This document shows, piece after piece, positions 1 to 12,763 of a stretch of 64,000 nt of DNA. The translations under genes and the position numbers were made by a program. This DNA is from Haemonchus contortus (Eukaryota; Nematoda; Chromadorea; Rhabditida; Trichostrongylidae), in assembly GCA_000469685.2 (NCBI GenBank), contig LS997562.1, positions 22,458,203 to 22,522,202 on the forward strand. The letters run 5' to 3'. The notes beneath the pieces were generated by a model. The model was given only the letters and a program-made list of their open reading frames with translations, had not been told where the DNA came from and made no database searches. The first letter of the stretch is position 1; every line of letters starts with the position of its first letter.

Positions 1-716
1 AGAAGTTCACTTCGAAGCTAGAGTCTGCCAGCAGGAACCGCCTTACTTAGTAGGTTATGAAGACAGAACTTAGGAAACGTTAGAGAAAGTAGGGTTTGTG
101 TCACAACATGCAACCCTCTTGAAACGTCCAGAGTTTATTTGATTGCCATGAGTGAGTGGGAGGGAATGGTGTGATGGTTGCAGTTTGCTTTAAGAAGGAC
201 CCTTTCTGGGGTAATGGAACTTCCCCCCTATCGCGGCATTCTCCCTTACGGCATGCGGCAAATGTCACTGCAATTACCGTACTCACCCCGCCCCCTCGCC
301 AATCGATAAGACGCAATGTTTTTCGCTGATTGCCTTGCTTTTTTATTGGATTTGATCGTTTTTTCTTCTGTTTCTTTTTAGATTTCATGTTCATTAGACT
401 TGATTAATTAAAATGACTCCTTCTATATAAACGACGATCAAGACCGCGTTGGAATTGAGAAGAGCGGCCAGCGAATTTAAATAATTAAAGGACCCTCTAC
501 CTCACAAATTGCGCGCTCCAATCTTCCATCGCAATTTTGCGATGGGCGGCAGGTGCGGCGTGTGCGACGCCGTGTTAGGGGAGAAGTTCCCGGACCCCCC
601 TTTCAGAGATATCATCAATTGCCTAGAACACGCGGGACAAGTAGTATGTCGCAGTCCATGTGAGGAAGCCAATGCTCCAACTCTTGCGGAATGATGTCTA
701 ATTAAAAAAGGCTTAC
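1..716. other. Presumed terminal intron of the PTR gene with dispersed repeats
   Basis: No exon for the missing PTR C-terminus was recognised here. The stretch holds a dispersed repeat at 211-337 (second copy near 46.5 kb) and a perfect 9+9 bp inverted repeat with a 2-bp loop at 526-545 in a GC-rich segment. Confidence 0.5.
211..337 (+). repeat. Dispersed repeat, copy 1 (unnamed family)
   Basis: About 127 bp that recur at 46440-46566 in the same orientation, sharing the core GGCATGCGGCAAATGTCACT and the following CAATTACCGTACTCAC. No terminal repeats or coding capacity seen; class unknown. Confidence 0.7.
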
Positions 717-3700
717 AGGCTTGATAGTAGTGATATGATACGTGAGCCGGTATATCCACTGAGAAACCGATCGAAATAATTGTGGCGGCCATTGTGATGG
801 GATCGAGATCCACACCCAACCATGACAGTATGCCGAGTATTCCTGGAATTTTTCGGATTTGTAGGAATTCTTACAAAAACTCAAAAGTTTCTCACCTGCG
901 CAGATGGACAGTACGGAGATACTGGCAATGGCAACGGTGAATAGATTGTTAAGGAATATGAAGCACACAAATGCCATACATACTAATGTACCAAGAACAG
1001 ACTGAAATGTGGCCAGATGGATTTGTGCTTTCCGAGACTCAGAAGGCTAGCTGTAACCAACCTGCCACGTATCCGTGCTCATGTTATCAATCAAATCGAG
1101 GTAGACACCATCTTCGTGGAATACTGATGGTTTGAATTCGCTGAAAAAAGATTCTAGTAAGGAAATCACAAAATGAGGACTTTTCCCCTCTGAAAGTCGA
1201 TTTGTAATCATTCATTCCTTATTGGATCATGTCAGTGCCAAAAGGTTCATCAGCGATTTCATAGAGAATGACTTCAGAAATGAACCGCTACAATAGTCTC
1301 AGTCTCACCCTATGCTGAAACCAGTATGTATGGGAAGAGGAATGAACGAAAATTAGCCACTTGTGATTAAAACCCCCTCTTTTCATTCCTAATGGCTTTG
1401 TGGGTGGTGGGTGAGTGAGATGAGGGAAAGTTAATACTGCAACAGTAATCTCATTACAGCGTGAGAGCGTCAGGGACGACTGTCAGCCGATTGGTTTTCT
1501 CTAGCTATTTTAAAGGCTAACGGACATTCGGACTATCCCACGGTCTTGAATAAAACAAGTGAAAGCGGTGGCATGGCGCCACTAGCAAAAAAGGGTAGGA
1601 TGTGCCCACATTCTGCTCATTCCCCCGAGTCTACCACCAGTTCTACTCCAGTCAGCCATTGTGGGAGCCTTCAAGTTGGAGAAGTCTTTGAATGTATTGA
1701 ATCCGACTAACGTGTAATTATCGACGACTTTTCGCCACGATCGTAACATCCTTCCACGTTCATTCCAATCCGACAGCTTTTCTCCATGAAAACCAGTAGT
1801 ATAAAAGAAGCGATCCAAATGTTCTTCTCTGAAGAGAAAAAATAATCAGCGTTGATTTAGATCTGTACCGAACTCGTCTGGTACGATCTCTCTACTGCAC
1901 GAACTTACCCTGGTTCGGACCCGTTCCTCAGCTTCACAAATCCAGACCAAAAATCGTATTCAGGCCATTTTAAGAAGTACTTCAACTCATCCTCATTGAA
2001 TCGTGATACCTAAAGTAGGATGCTTCAGGAGCATGGCGAATGTTATGCGGTACTTAATCACATGAAGAATGAACAGGTACGTTTTTATACCGCAAAGATG
2101 TCACCAGTTGACAGCCGGATCGGATTTTTTGTTTTTCTACTTTTACGGGTAGTAGACGATAAAGAGCCTTGATTTGTCAATCGGTTTTAGGGCTGTAGCC
2201 GTTTAGGTCGGTGCATTCCCGTGTGTCGAAAACGTCTATACGTCCATTCTGCTAGATTGTGCGGAAAGTATTCTACATATATGCCGAGAATTTCACAATA
2301 ATCCAGTTTTGTCCAGGGATTCCCCAGAATTTCCCAGTTATTGCGTGGTTGAAACGGTCGACGTTCCCCTTCGACCTCGATCTCTTTCCTTAAGGCTGTG
2401 TAGCGTCGGGGCGAGGTGTGCACGGAACCGCTAAGAAGTGGCTTCAAGATGAAACTGGACGCAGGTTTCAATGGGCTCCAGTAGGCACCTTCTACTTAAT
2501 TAAAATAGCCGTTTCGCAACCGCACGCACCACTCATCGGCATTTTCCACTTTTTGTACTCTAAATAAATCAGGAGATCTACTAAATAAATGGTATTCCAT
2601 CGAGACAAAACCAAAAGAGAGATTCCATGAGAGTTCCATGAGAGAAATAAGAAACCTCTATAGTGGCTGCAGTAGTTGTCGTTAGGTCCGGTTCCTCGTC
2701 TGGTTCAATGAAGTCTTCATCATTATCGTCGGCGAAAGCTAAAAGCTCAATCATATCGTATCACTGATTGCAGAACCCAAAAATAGAACCTACTTTCTTG
2801 GAAGGTTGCATAATCTCTCAGGAAGAATTTCGTTCCAACTGGTCCCCAATTCTTTCCCCAAGATTCATTTAGTCGCTCCATAGATTCCACAAACCTGTAA
2901 CATGCACTCTGTTTTTGGATACGTCCCTAAGTCCTGGTCCTCTAGGACTTATTGATCTTCGAATCTGAGGGACTAAACGGCGAAGATGGAAAAACTTATG
3001 ACATTCTAGGTCACTTTGAAATTCATAGAAATCTCAAAATTACCAGTTATTAACCCGTCTGAGCGATGAGTTGTGACTGGTCACGCAGTTGTCGACAATT
3101 TGCATTTTCAAGTCGTACTGTAATTATGAGAGCGGACCTGATTCGGTGGGAATGGTGGCCACTATTGCTCGAATGACTCGGGGATCGAACCAGGGATCGA
3201 CTCGTCCAGGCTGAATAGGCCTTCTACTCCACGGGGACAGTCAATTGGCATTAGCCTGTTACTGGACGATAAAAGGACTGGTGTGTGCATATGGACATCG
3301 GGAAACACTGAATAGGCCACATATGCACACAACTCGCTACTACGATCCTGAATGGAAGTCGAATGCAGGGGCACCCAAAAAGGGACTGATTAAAGTGTCC
3401 TTTATCCTTTACTGTGATTATGAGCACTACCGTAATTTAGGATCGGGCAGGAAGGCCGGCTGTTATCAATGCCTTCAACGTTGGATCTTCCTCATTCTTA
3501 CCATTAGGCGAGTGTGGGGAGGCTAGATCATGATCATCATAGTTTCTCAGTCCCAATAAATTGTAACGTGTATTTGGAAAACGAAAACAAATTCAGCCTA
3601 TCATTAAGGTTCTTTTTCTATAACAGCCGTAAATGCCGACTTACTCGTTGATCCGACGCAACCGTTGTGGATCGGACAGATTACCAGGATTTTCAACGAA

Positions 3701-6700
3701 TACAGTAGCCATTGAGTAGACGGGCACTTGATAAGTGATACGATATTCGTCGAGCTGAAATACCCATATTCAGGCCCTGTTCTTATGGAATAGATGTAAA
3801 CATAAAAAAGGAAAATTCGGAGCTTTATTGGAAGATAAAGGGAGCGGTGGTCCAGGTGGAATGGATTGAATTGGAGCGGCCTGGGATTGAAAGGGTATCC
3901 TCCGCGCCCACGCCCCAAATCAAACCTGTAGGAGAAAGAGTGGATGTAGTGGAAAGGCAAAGTAGGAGATGTGCATTAGACAAAGTGGGACCTATAACCC
4001 TTTACATCAAGCATCAAAAGGGAAAACAGGCTTCCTATCCGGGTGGAACTAATCGTTGGAGATGTTAGGTGTAAGTGGGTGTGCGTGCAACCTTTCTGGC
4101 TATTGGTAACCAATTTCATTATCACAAATGCACACATCTGAAGTCCTCCTACGCCATCTGTTTAATATTTGGCCCATACCTGATGACCTGCGAATCTCAG
4201 CCCACAAGCAGAGTTATAAGTTTTACGATTTTTCACCCATTTGACCCAACATTCGATTTCAGGGGTGAATTGGGAGGAAATTCAGTTGTCCGAAGCAGGA
4301 TTGTTAGGGAGTTCAGCATCCTTGCTGCCCTCTCCACTGGGTTCGAAAACATGAAACTGAGCGATATTGATTTTATTTGAAAGATCTGGAATCACCTCCA
4401 ACAGGGGCGAATCTGTAGCGAAGAGTTTCGTTGCAGTCAATCTGATATTGATTCTGGTAATACCCTGAAAAGGATAACTTTAAAATCAATATCAACCAAA
4501 TAATAATCAATATCAGAACTTACATAGATACTCAAAAACAGATAGGTGAGGTAGAAGATGAAAATGCCAACGTAGACTGCTGGAGTTGTCATGATTTCGA
4601 CGTATTCCTTCATGAATTTACTTATCACTGGCTTGGTGGCCTCGTGGAATTTCGATGGTTGGCGCTAAAATTCCGATTTTCATAAAGAACTGGGACTTTC
4701 CTTGAAATTCGATTAGGTCTTTCATGATACAAACATATCAACACAGGATGTGCTCCATGAAATACGAGAGCGAATTTTTCGCGCGTCGCGAGCGGCGCGT
4801 TCGTGCGACAGAGGCAGTTAGAGTAGGATGCATTTTGCCGCCAAATTCCACTACGTTACGAGAATTTAGCGCCTCTACCCAGCAGCGCACGTCCACCATA
4901 AACGCAACTGGTGCGCTAGACTGTCAAAGAGTGGCCCGAAAAAAATCAAAAAAAGCTGAAATCACCCGAAAGTTTTATAGTAGTGGTCCCTTTATTCAAA
5001 TTTCAGTTGAAAAAAGTTCCGCAAATTTTTTAGTTGATTTCGCTCTTTTTCAAATGCTTTTCGAAGCCGGTCTTCTCGAAAAATTGCTCCTGTGGCCTCT
5101 ACTCAGGTCTATAGATCGAACAGTTCCGTATCAACAAAGGCATCGCCTTTGCCTTCATTTTGGCCCTTCCCCAACTGAGGGCAAGCGAAATGTTAAGATA
5201 TTTTCTCAAAAGAGTCATACATGTAGGTTCATTGGAGCATTTGCTGGTTGCTAGCTCCCTATTGGTGTGTCCCTCCTTCAAATAGGCTAGGCGTTAATGA
5301 TCAGAAAATAGGAAGTCCCGCAAAATGCGCTTCCACTCCGGGCGTCCCCGGTGCTTCTAAGACTTCAATTGCTGCCAGGGCTCTCATGTGCCGATCAGAT
5401 ACGCTTACAATGCCACCTCGCCTTTTTCGGAACATCAGAGACCCGACTGGCAGTTGCCTGCCTCAACTGCTTATCAATGTTGCAGATCTTAGTTCTGGAA
5501 CTGTTTGTTAAACTTAGGCTCACCGTAAGCGTCCGATGATGCTTGGCAATGTTGACGCGATTTTCGGCGATGCTTATCGCGGTTCTGTTCTTTTCCTCGT
5601 TATCTTCACCGATTTCACGCCTTCCCACAAGGGTCATCAAACCGGCGTAAAATGTCATCTAAATGGCAACATAGCTGTTAATAGACTCTAGTATAGAAAA
5701 AGTGGAAGGAAAGCGAATAACCCGGGCGAACATTTCTACAGATAAAAATTGAGAGTAACCCGTTCTCAACGATTTGTGGATCCCCAAACACCATTAACAT
5801 ACTTCGAGTTGGTAAATTTGGACCCCCTAGCTATTGAGCAGGCGGTGGAAGGTGAGAAGATAATAAGAAGTAGTATACGATAAGAGGCGATAAGAGGTGA
5901 TAGGAGGTCATCGAAAGTGAAAGAGTTATGGTGGCACTCAGAAACAGTCTGGCCTCTGCTAAACTCTCGCTCCACGGTAAGGGATGAGTAAGAAAGCTAG
6001 TTGTTACCTGGTAGACGAAGGCAACACACATGGACAGCATGTTGCCAGTACAGAGCAGGGTAATCTCCGGTGATGAGGTGAACGAACCAACAGCGTCAGC
6101 GAAAACGTTGGTCAAACACGAAATCAGAATTGCAGGACCAACTTCGGAAAGTACCTGGAAAGAAATTCAGATACAGATGACAAATCAACATCTTTCTGCA
6201 ACCATTTCTGTACTGATGGCATACGTCCACGAGTCCCTCCCTGAAGTCGCCGCCTTAAAACAGGGTGCGACCTCGAGAGGAATCCCCGGTGCGCTCCGTG
6301 AATAGCTGATAAAGGGAGCAACGGTACATTTCTGGCCTACCTCACTCATTCGATGTCCAACGCTGTCTTTTTTTCTGGGTGTGTCCCTCATATGCTCAGT
6401 AACACGTTGCCATTCATGAATCATCAGATACGACGAGTCGACACCTTGAATTGCACATATTTTCCTTATTATATAGTTTTTTTGGTTACATAAATAGCTG
6501 GACAAGACTGGGTTCATAGTTCAGGATGGGTGGGAACCTTGAAGACTGTTGACAAGGAAGCATGATGGTCCCGTGAATTATTCGACATCAACTTCCGAGA
6601 CAATCACTGAAGTCCCGTATAGGAGGAGGGATGAACCTATGAGAGCTCTAGAGTGCTCAGAATACCACCCAAGGAGTCCATAACGGAAAAACTGAGCATT

Positions 6701-9700
6701 CCAGGGTATGGGAGAATGCCATTCATGAGGCTGACTTCAGATTTTCCGCTATCCATGGGTGGTTGCTTTCTCAATTGATTTAATGCCAGGCACTAGTTTT
6801 AAGCACAGCGGGCCTCTCTTGGTCCAGTTTTTGAATATTTTTTTAGGTCTTTTTTTTCAAGTTTGGTGAAGTCAGTACCATCCCTGTCTGTGAAAACTCC
6901 ATTCACCAAGTTGAAGTCCTACAAATTTACCTATAGAAAGGACGAGGAATGGTATGACGCAGAGTATGGATGCGAATCGAATACCACACAAGAACATCAT
7001 TGCCAAAGCAGTTGAGCACGAGAGTAGCGGTGTCAGACAAGCCATTATTGCCAGAGCAATCTGTAATCGACTTCGATTATGAAGGGTTTCCTAGGGGCTA
7101 TAACTCGTCCACTTACCTTATACCAATTTTCTTGATGCATATACAAAGCCCTGGTCATTACCGATATAATACTGCATACGCACATGATTACAAATCCAAC
7201 TACCAGATACGGTATCATGATGGTCCCACCACGGACCATTTCCGATTCAATGTACGACTGCGATAGGGAATAGATTTTTACACGATCCGAGTGCCAGTTG
7301 CTGGAAAGACATATACTTGTTGTTGACTTACCAGATAATCACCAAAAGGACAGGAAACTATTTGTAAAGTAGGAACTAGGCAGAGCTAATAGAAGCGGGC
7401 TCAAATTTCTAATAATAAAGTATAAACTGAAGTGTAAATCAGCCAACATGAGTAGGCAAGTACTCTAACTGTAGGTAGGATAAGTAGTAGAAAATTTTAA
7501 CAGGAGTAAGCGCCGATTTGTACATCTAATGGCCACCGCAATCCATTGTATAGGGGGTGTGGTGCGTTAGGAACGAAGTGGTCGCGTCGCGGTGAGAGGG
7601 GCGTCGCGCGCGAAGGAATGTAGCAGTATGCAGCAGTAGGTAAGAAATACAAGAACAAAAGTACTAATTGTAGAAATATGCATAAAATAATGGTCGCATA
7701 TCGATTGAGCTGTATGAAGAACATTAGAGCTGTAATAATGGGGAATGAGTGGTCCGCGACAGCCGCGTGCGGCAAATCGATTACCCGAAATCGTTCCTAA
7801 CGCCCGTCTCCCATTGTATAGGCCACATTAGCATTCGAACTCTACGACGGCTATGAATAAAAGTCGAATGCGGAGCGCATCCCGAAAATGGGATCGGTTG
7901 ACGCCAAAGGCCTTCTTTACCCACCATCGGGAAGTCCGGGAGACGGAATTACTCATACAATATAAACTTGAAATATTAGCAGGAATGGTAACCCAGAAAA
8001 AAATACATACTGTACAGGTAAAAAGTAGTAAGGAGAGTTACATACTTCTGAAACACGTCCACCATCTTCATTTCCCAATTTTTTACGTCCGCTTCTGTCC
8101 AGCCGGGTCGATGTTCGGATCGGAACTGCATTGTAAGCATTTTCACTGATTTCATATTCGTTATTCGTGGCATTTCCGGGATTATTGACGAATTTATTAC
8201 TGAAATTAGAAGTTGCAAGATACGGTAGCAAGAATGAATTCTACTGCCATGGTGGATACACCTGTACATTATAAGTGCTGGAGGGAAATTAAATTATGAT
8301 TAGTGTTACGTTCCAACATTTATTGGTAAATTCAGGCGTTTATACTTCATATGTCAACTTTCTTCCTCATTTTCCTCTGCGATTTCGCTCCAGATCACGT
8401 GAGTTCTTCTCTACAGTACATTTTCATGAATTTCTAGGCAAATCCCGCATCTAACAGTTAGACATACCACCTGGACAGCAGGAAAAGATAGGTTATTAAA
8501 TGAAACATGCATCTGATTTGGTTTTGGAAGGAAAGTTTCTCTCTACGTGGATGTTTAAAGGCACTGTTCACGAAAAATGGTTTTGGAGATTTGCACATGG
8601 TTTGAATTCGACGCTCCATCTGATACCATTTGTGCAGGAATGAGGTCGGAAAACGGTCTGGATAGGGCACAACAAGGGGCCGGAGAGTGAGCCACGGTCG
8701 CCCTCCGCCCCTCGTCAGGCTGACTACAAAATCTAATTGCCGTCTACCACTTTCGCATTGGAGCGAAGATGGTGAAAAGTCGATAAGCCGGTTGGCAAAT
8801 TGCCAGAGTCTGCCAGTCAGATTGTCAAGCAAATTGGATGTGTTGTCTGCTACTGCAAACATTGCGTCGCCTTCGTGCACTCGCCTGAACACTCCCTTAA
8901 CCGTCGTTCTTCCAATGTGAAACTCGTCCAACCCCCCTTTCCAGCTCTTTTTTGATCCTTTCTATTTCTTTTTGTTCATCGTTTTTTGCGCTTTTTTCGT
9001 TGTTATCGCTTTAATCTAGAGCAGCTCTATCGATTCCCGTCAAAAAAGGGTACCCCAAATTCATCGTAAACGGTGCCTTTAATGATTGGTGAGGTCCTGG
9101 AGCCTGAGTAGCTTTCCGATCAGAATATTCCTATTCCTCAATCTCCTCGAGGGCGAATACCTTTCAAGGTTTTCTATCTACCTAACTGAGGTATCGGGGA
9201 GAGAGGGGGGGGGGGGGGGGCAGCGGTCCTGAGTGGTGTGCTATCTTGCAGTAGCATATTCGGATTCAAAAACTATGTAAAGAAGGTCCACTGAGCTTCT
9301 GTAACCTTGTGGGTGAGCATGAAATTCTAAAGCGGCTATGCACTTATTAGCACCTGCCAAATCTTCCCCTTACAGGCTGCACGGTCATCATTCAGCGTTC
9401 GTTTCCTGAGTTCACGACCAAGAGGGAGTACAAAACGCATTGTGAACTCTCTCGTGGGTATCTGGGTCTGCTCAGCCACTTCCCTCACTTTCATCTATAC
9501 TACTAAACATGTACAGTAGTTGTCTAACCAGCTTCCAGATTAGATGATCGGCTTGGGTAAAAACGTTGGTTAGAACTACATGCACGGCACGACTATCACC
9601 TAGGTCTACCGAAACAATAAATCTTTTACCTGATGGAGACTGACGATGCCCATGATCTAAAACAGCTCAATACAGAATTCGAAAAAGGCCTGATTGTCAA

Positions 9701-12700
9701 AAAACCGAGAATCGGTAGTTCCTAAGAGGCTTGGCACACAACAATTCCTGCCGTTCCATCAACATTCCATCGTTCATTCATTTTTTTTAGTGTTCTTTTG
9801 ATTTTTGCTCGTTCAAGGGCTCTTATCATAATTGAACAAATTATCGTACCTGATTCGATCAGGTCCGGGCCACCCAGTATACGAGAAATTTCATCATCAG
9901 AGTCGTTGTACAGCTCTACACCGAAGAAGTTAGGCTGAAAAAACAATCACGTACATAGCAACACTTTACACTCTATCGATTCATATCGATCAAAACTGCC
10001 GATTTTTTAGACAAAAAATTGTCGGAACCCGGACTCAAGGTTCCACCACTAGGTGTATGAAGGTGATTGATTCAATTCTATCGTCCATAACCAGCTTAAC
10101 CAAGGTTAGATTAATGTCCTGTAGTAGAACTTGACTCAGCCTCCGAGATGATATACAAGCTTTACATATTGATAACTAATGTAGTAACAGAATCGCCTTA
10201 TTCGGAGTCTTAAGGGGTATTCTTTCGAATTCGCAGGCTCTGAAGAAGGCGATTCAGCCAAAACCTTAGCTAATTAAATCAATCTCAAAGGCTCAAGCTT
10301 AGCTCAATTGATAACATTGAGTCCTCTGTAGTCAAGATCTACTGCAGAGGATCTCAAGATTATCGATTCACAAGCTATTGATCAGCAGTAGTAAAAAATA
10401 CTATTATAAATGGTCTCTAAAAATCCGCTGAGACAAATATGAACTCGGCAGAGGCGGATCGAAATGAAACCCCGAAAAGGCATTCGTTCAGATATTTATA
10501 CGATTTGAAGTAGTTAAAGCATGATGGAAAACAATACAGTAGCCCTTGAAATAGAGCATTCCTTCACTGGCAAATCGCTGAGAGCAGGTACCTACCTGTA
10601 AACTGAATTTTCGACCAAGCACTGAACTTATTGGATAACTGAGTTTGATACGAGAAGTTGGCTCAGCGCCAGGCTCACTCAGGATCACGTAACCATTCTG
10701 AAAGGGTTCAAAGAATGATAAAATAGAAGTTAACTTCTGTACATTTGTAAACAACACGAACAAAGGTCATAAAAATCTTCTGGACAATTAACGGACATCA
10801 TGAGGTCTGTGGAAGGAGGTCTACGGGGTAATGGTGTAGAAGGATTGACATAGATTCGAAAGTTCGATCCCATTTTACCGTGATCAGGTGCGAAGGGAGT
10901 TTTTGAAAAAAAGCCCCAGTGCTAGCATCTCAGCCACCTGAAGGAGGTTAGCCTACCCCGACTGCAGTCCGCCTTTCGGCTGTATGTTCAACCTACAGTA
11001 TCAAGTACAGTAATTCGTCTATTCCATTGTAACCATAGATATGCCAGAGAAAATACTCACGTAGAACTGTCGAATTGGCTCGTTGAGTTGACAAAAACTG
11101 TCACAGAAATGATTAAAGCTTTCATTTTTCCCAGTGATCCGATTCAACATCGTTATATTGTTCATTGCATAGTTTAATATCTGAAAGACCATTTACTACC
11201 GTAATCCATTGGGCTGGTACAGCAACTTTTGACAATTACCTCGACTGCTTCTCGCATGTATTCCGGCCGTATCATACTGCCATTATCCTTTGCCACTACG
11301 AACAGATACGGAGCTACCGGTAATCCTGAGAAAATTTTTTAATCGCTCACGCATCAATCGATAATCGATTTTAAGGGAAATTCGAAGGTTTGCCCAGTTT
11401 GGCTAGCTTGAAACGATCTTCATTATAAAAATTGGGCCTAATTCTAAGAGAAAGCATACTATGCAGCTGAGAAAGGCTACTTAGGCCACGCCACGCATCC
11501 TACTGTTGCCGTTATTTCCAATTTGATTGATTATTCCCCTGAGCATCCGGCTTTATTTCACTAGACAGTCGGGATACCCCTACTAACAATCAGGGATGAA
11601 AGACCGGCACATGGGCTTACCCCAGGCGCTAACTCCTTACCGCCGCGAAAAGCTGAATCTTGGGCCATACCCGACTCCCTACTCCCTCCCAGAAAGTTTG
11701 TCGCGGCACATATTACCTGTCCTACCATCTCTTCCCCCCACCACAACAATATCGAATACCTTACCCAATTGGTCATCACCGCACCAATGTTTACTAGCGA
11801 TTACTTGGCGAATAATGACTCTGTTAAACATCGCCCACATACTCGCCCTAGTGTTCTTTCTTCTTACTGGGACTTTGACCCAAAGACCGGGCTGACTCAT
11901 CTCTAGTAGGGCTTAGAAGATTAAAAGACAATTTAAGGAGTAATGACTTAGTTGTATTTTGAAGTAATTAAGTATGTACTGAAGTTCCGACCTACCCTGA
12001 GCTGAAAAGAAATCCTGATACTCTTGAAATTCATCTTTTGCCCGTGCACCATATGGTGTATAGCCGGTTATTTCGTTTCGTTGACTGAAAAATCAATAAT
12101 CGATTCGCTTCACTTATGCTTAATTTATAACTAAAGCTTACGGTGTGAGCAGGATTTTTACCATCGATAATCCTGAGATGATTAAACAAATAATAATAGC
12201 CGTCCATGGCCATCGAGCAATAAAGAAACCCCATTTACGGAATTTGTCAATAATCCAGATGACAAACTTCGGTCCTGAACAGAGTATCGATCAGGGACAG
12301 AGATGATCTACAACTAGGAATAGCGTGACTACTACATGTATAGCTCTGGAATTTCTTGGAAATTTTTTTATCGTATTTTTTGCAAGAAGGAGATTTCATT
12401 GGCATGCAGCCAATTTTGGTGGGCGTTTATCGGCTGACTAAAGGTGGAACCGAAATTTTTCGTGAAATTCTCGAGGTTCCCAGGACCCACACGACCATAG
12501 CATAATCCTTCTGACAAGAATTTCCTCTCTGTTGTTTATACCTTGGCCCAAAGTTGAGTCCACGTCAGATAGCGATCCTACACAGTACTCAAATGACCCT
12601 ACACACTAACTAGTAGCTACATACCTTGATTCTGCTCCCCATAGACATCGAGTGAGCGTTGTCCTATGAGGATTGACTGCCGTTTTGGGCGAATACCCTC

Positions 12701-12703
12701 CAT
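717..12703 (-). CDS. Patched-related (PTR) transmembrane protein, 3' end not in window
   Basis: Sterol-sensing/RND-type membrane protein of the nematode PTR family (patched superfamily); relatives act in membrane trafficking, cuticle and moulting. Coding exons, 5' to 3': 12625-12703, 12142-12274, 11996-12084, 11240-11325, 11061-11180, 10596-10697, 9850-9934, about 8011-8145, about 7332-7375, 7117-7257, 6931-7060, 6341-6444, 6008-6154, 5524-5658, 4524-4664, 4396-4464, 3645-3754, 2794-2894, 2656-2738, 1909-2009, 1712-1828, 1062-1140, 896-1001, 717-842. Apart from the 8145/7375 pair, phases agree at every junction and sites are GT/AG. About 854 residues: TM1 near residues 45-65, sterol-sensing block about 290-490 ([19 protein letters not shown] in TM4), TM7 about 530-555, TM8-10 at the end ([19 protein letters not shown]). 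The start is an ATG after a TTTCAG acceptor. TM11-12 were not found, so the gene probably continues left of base 1. Family assignment is sure; the paralogue is not. Confidence 0.93.
3141..3413 (+). repeat. tRNA-derived SINE, diverged copy
   Basis: Matches the SINE family best seen at 63340-63642, including GATAAAAG..ACTG, the TATAGGCCACATA-like core (here GAATAGGCCACATA), CTGAATGGAAGTCGAATGC and a TTTATCCTTTA tail. It sits in the PTR intron between the exons at 3645-3754 and 2794-2894. Confidence 0.75.
7501..7923 (+). repeat. 5'-truncated SINE split by a small MITE
   Basis: 7501-7553 matches the SINE middle (CTTGTACAT-like, GGCCACCGCAA, ATTGTATAG) and 7813-7923 carries on from ATTGTATAGGCCACATTA to the 3' end. 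The 259 bp between are an inserted element. It lies in a PTR intron. Confidence 0.8.
7554..7812. mobile_element. Small non-autonomous DNA transposon (hAT- or MULE-like MITE)
   Basis: About 259 bp with terminal inverted repeats sharing the perfect core GCGTTAGGAACGA (left) / TCGTTCCTAACGC (right) and G-rich ends (GGGGTG / CTCCC). It is flanked by direct repeats ATTGTATAG at 7545-7553 and 7813-7821. An 8-10 bp duplication suits hAT (8) or Mutator-like (9-10) elements. No transposase. Insertion into a SINE shows it is younger than that SINE. Confidence 0.8.
8557..9080. mobile_element. MITE of the AAAGGCAC family, copy 1
   Basis: Bounded by AAAGGCACTGTTCACG on the left and the inverted match CGTAAACGGTGCCTTT on the right. 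The same termini recur at 40764-41165, 45141-45806 and 61149-61536. No coding capacity. It lies in the PTR intron between exons 9850-9934 and 8011-8145. The target duplication was not resolved. Confidence 0.7.
9205..9220. repeat. Homopolymer G tract (G16)
   Basis: Sixteen consecutive G directly after GAGA, inside a PTR intron. The length may be a sequencing or assembly estimate. Confidence 0.8.
10828..10985 (+). repeat. Possible tRNA-like SINE head, unassigned family
   Basis: Contains TGGTGTAGAAGG (like box A) and AGTTCGATCCC (like box B) about 45 bases apart, but the downstream sequence does not match the main SINE. It lies in a PTR intron. Could be chance. Confidence 0.3.
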
Positions 12704-12757
12704 TAGACAAGTATGGGTATGTGTGAGTGATGTTGGCGACGATGGCCACTGATCACT

Positions 12758-12763
12758 CTGAAA
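12758..12763 (-). promoter_or_regulatory. Splice acceptor upstream of the PTR start codon
   Basis: On the minus strand a TTTCAG acceptor lies about 54 bases before the ATG at 12703. It could be a spliced-leader trans-splice site or the 3' end of a 5'-UTR intron; the sequence cannot tell which. Confidence 0.45.

Noticed and set aside
500..717. Continuation of the PTR gene (TM11-12)
   Set aside because: No frame gives the expected hydrophobic helices; the donor at 716 is good, so the next exon is probably outside the window.
4724..5254. 176-codon open frame on the plus strand
   Set aside because: It lies antisense in a PTR intron between exons 5524-5658 and 4524-4664, has no domain and is of low complexity in parts.
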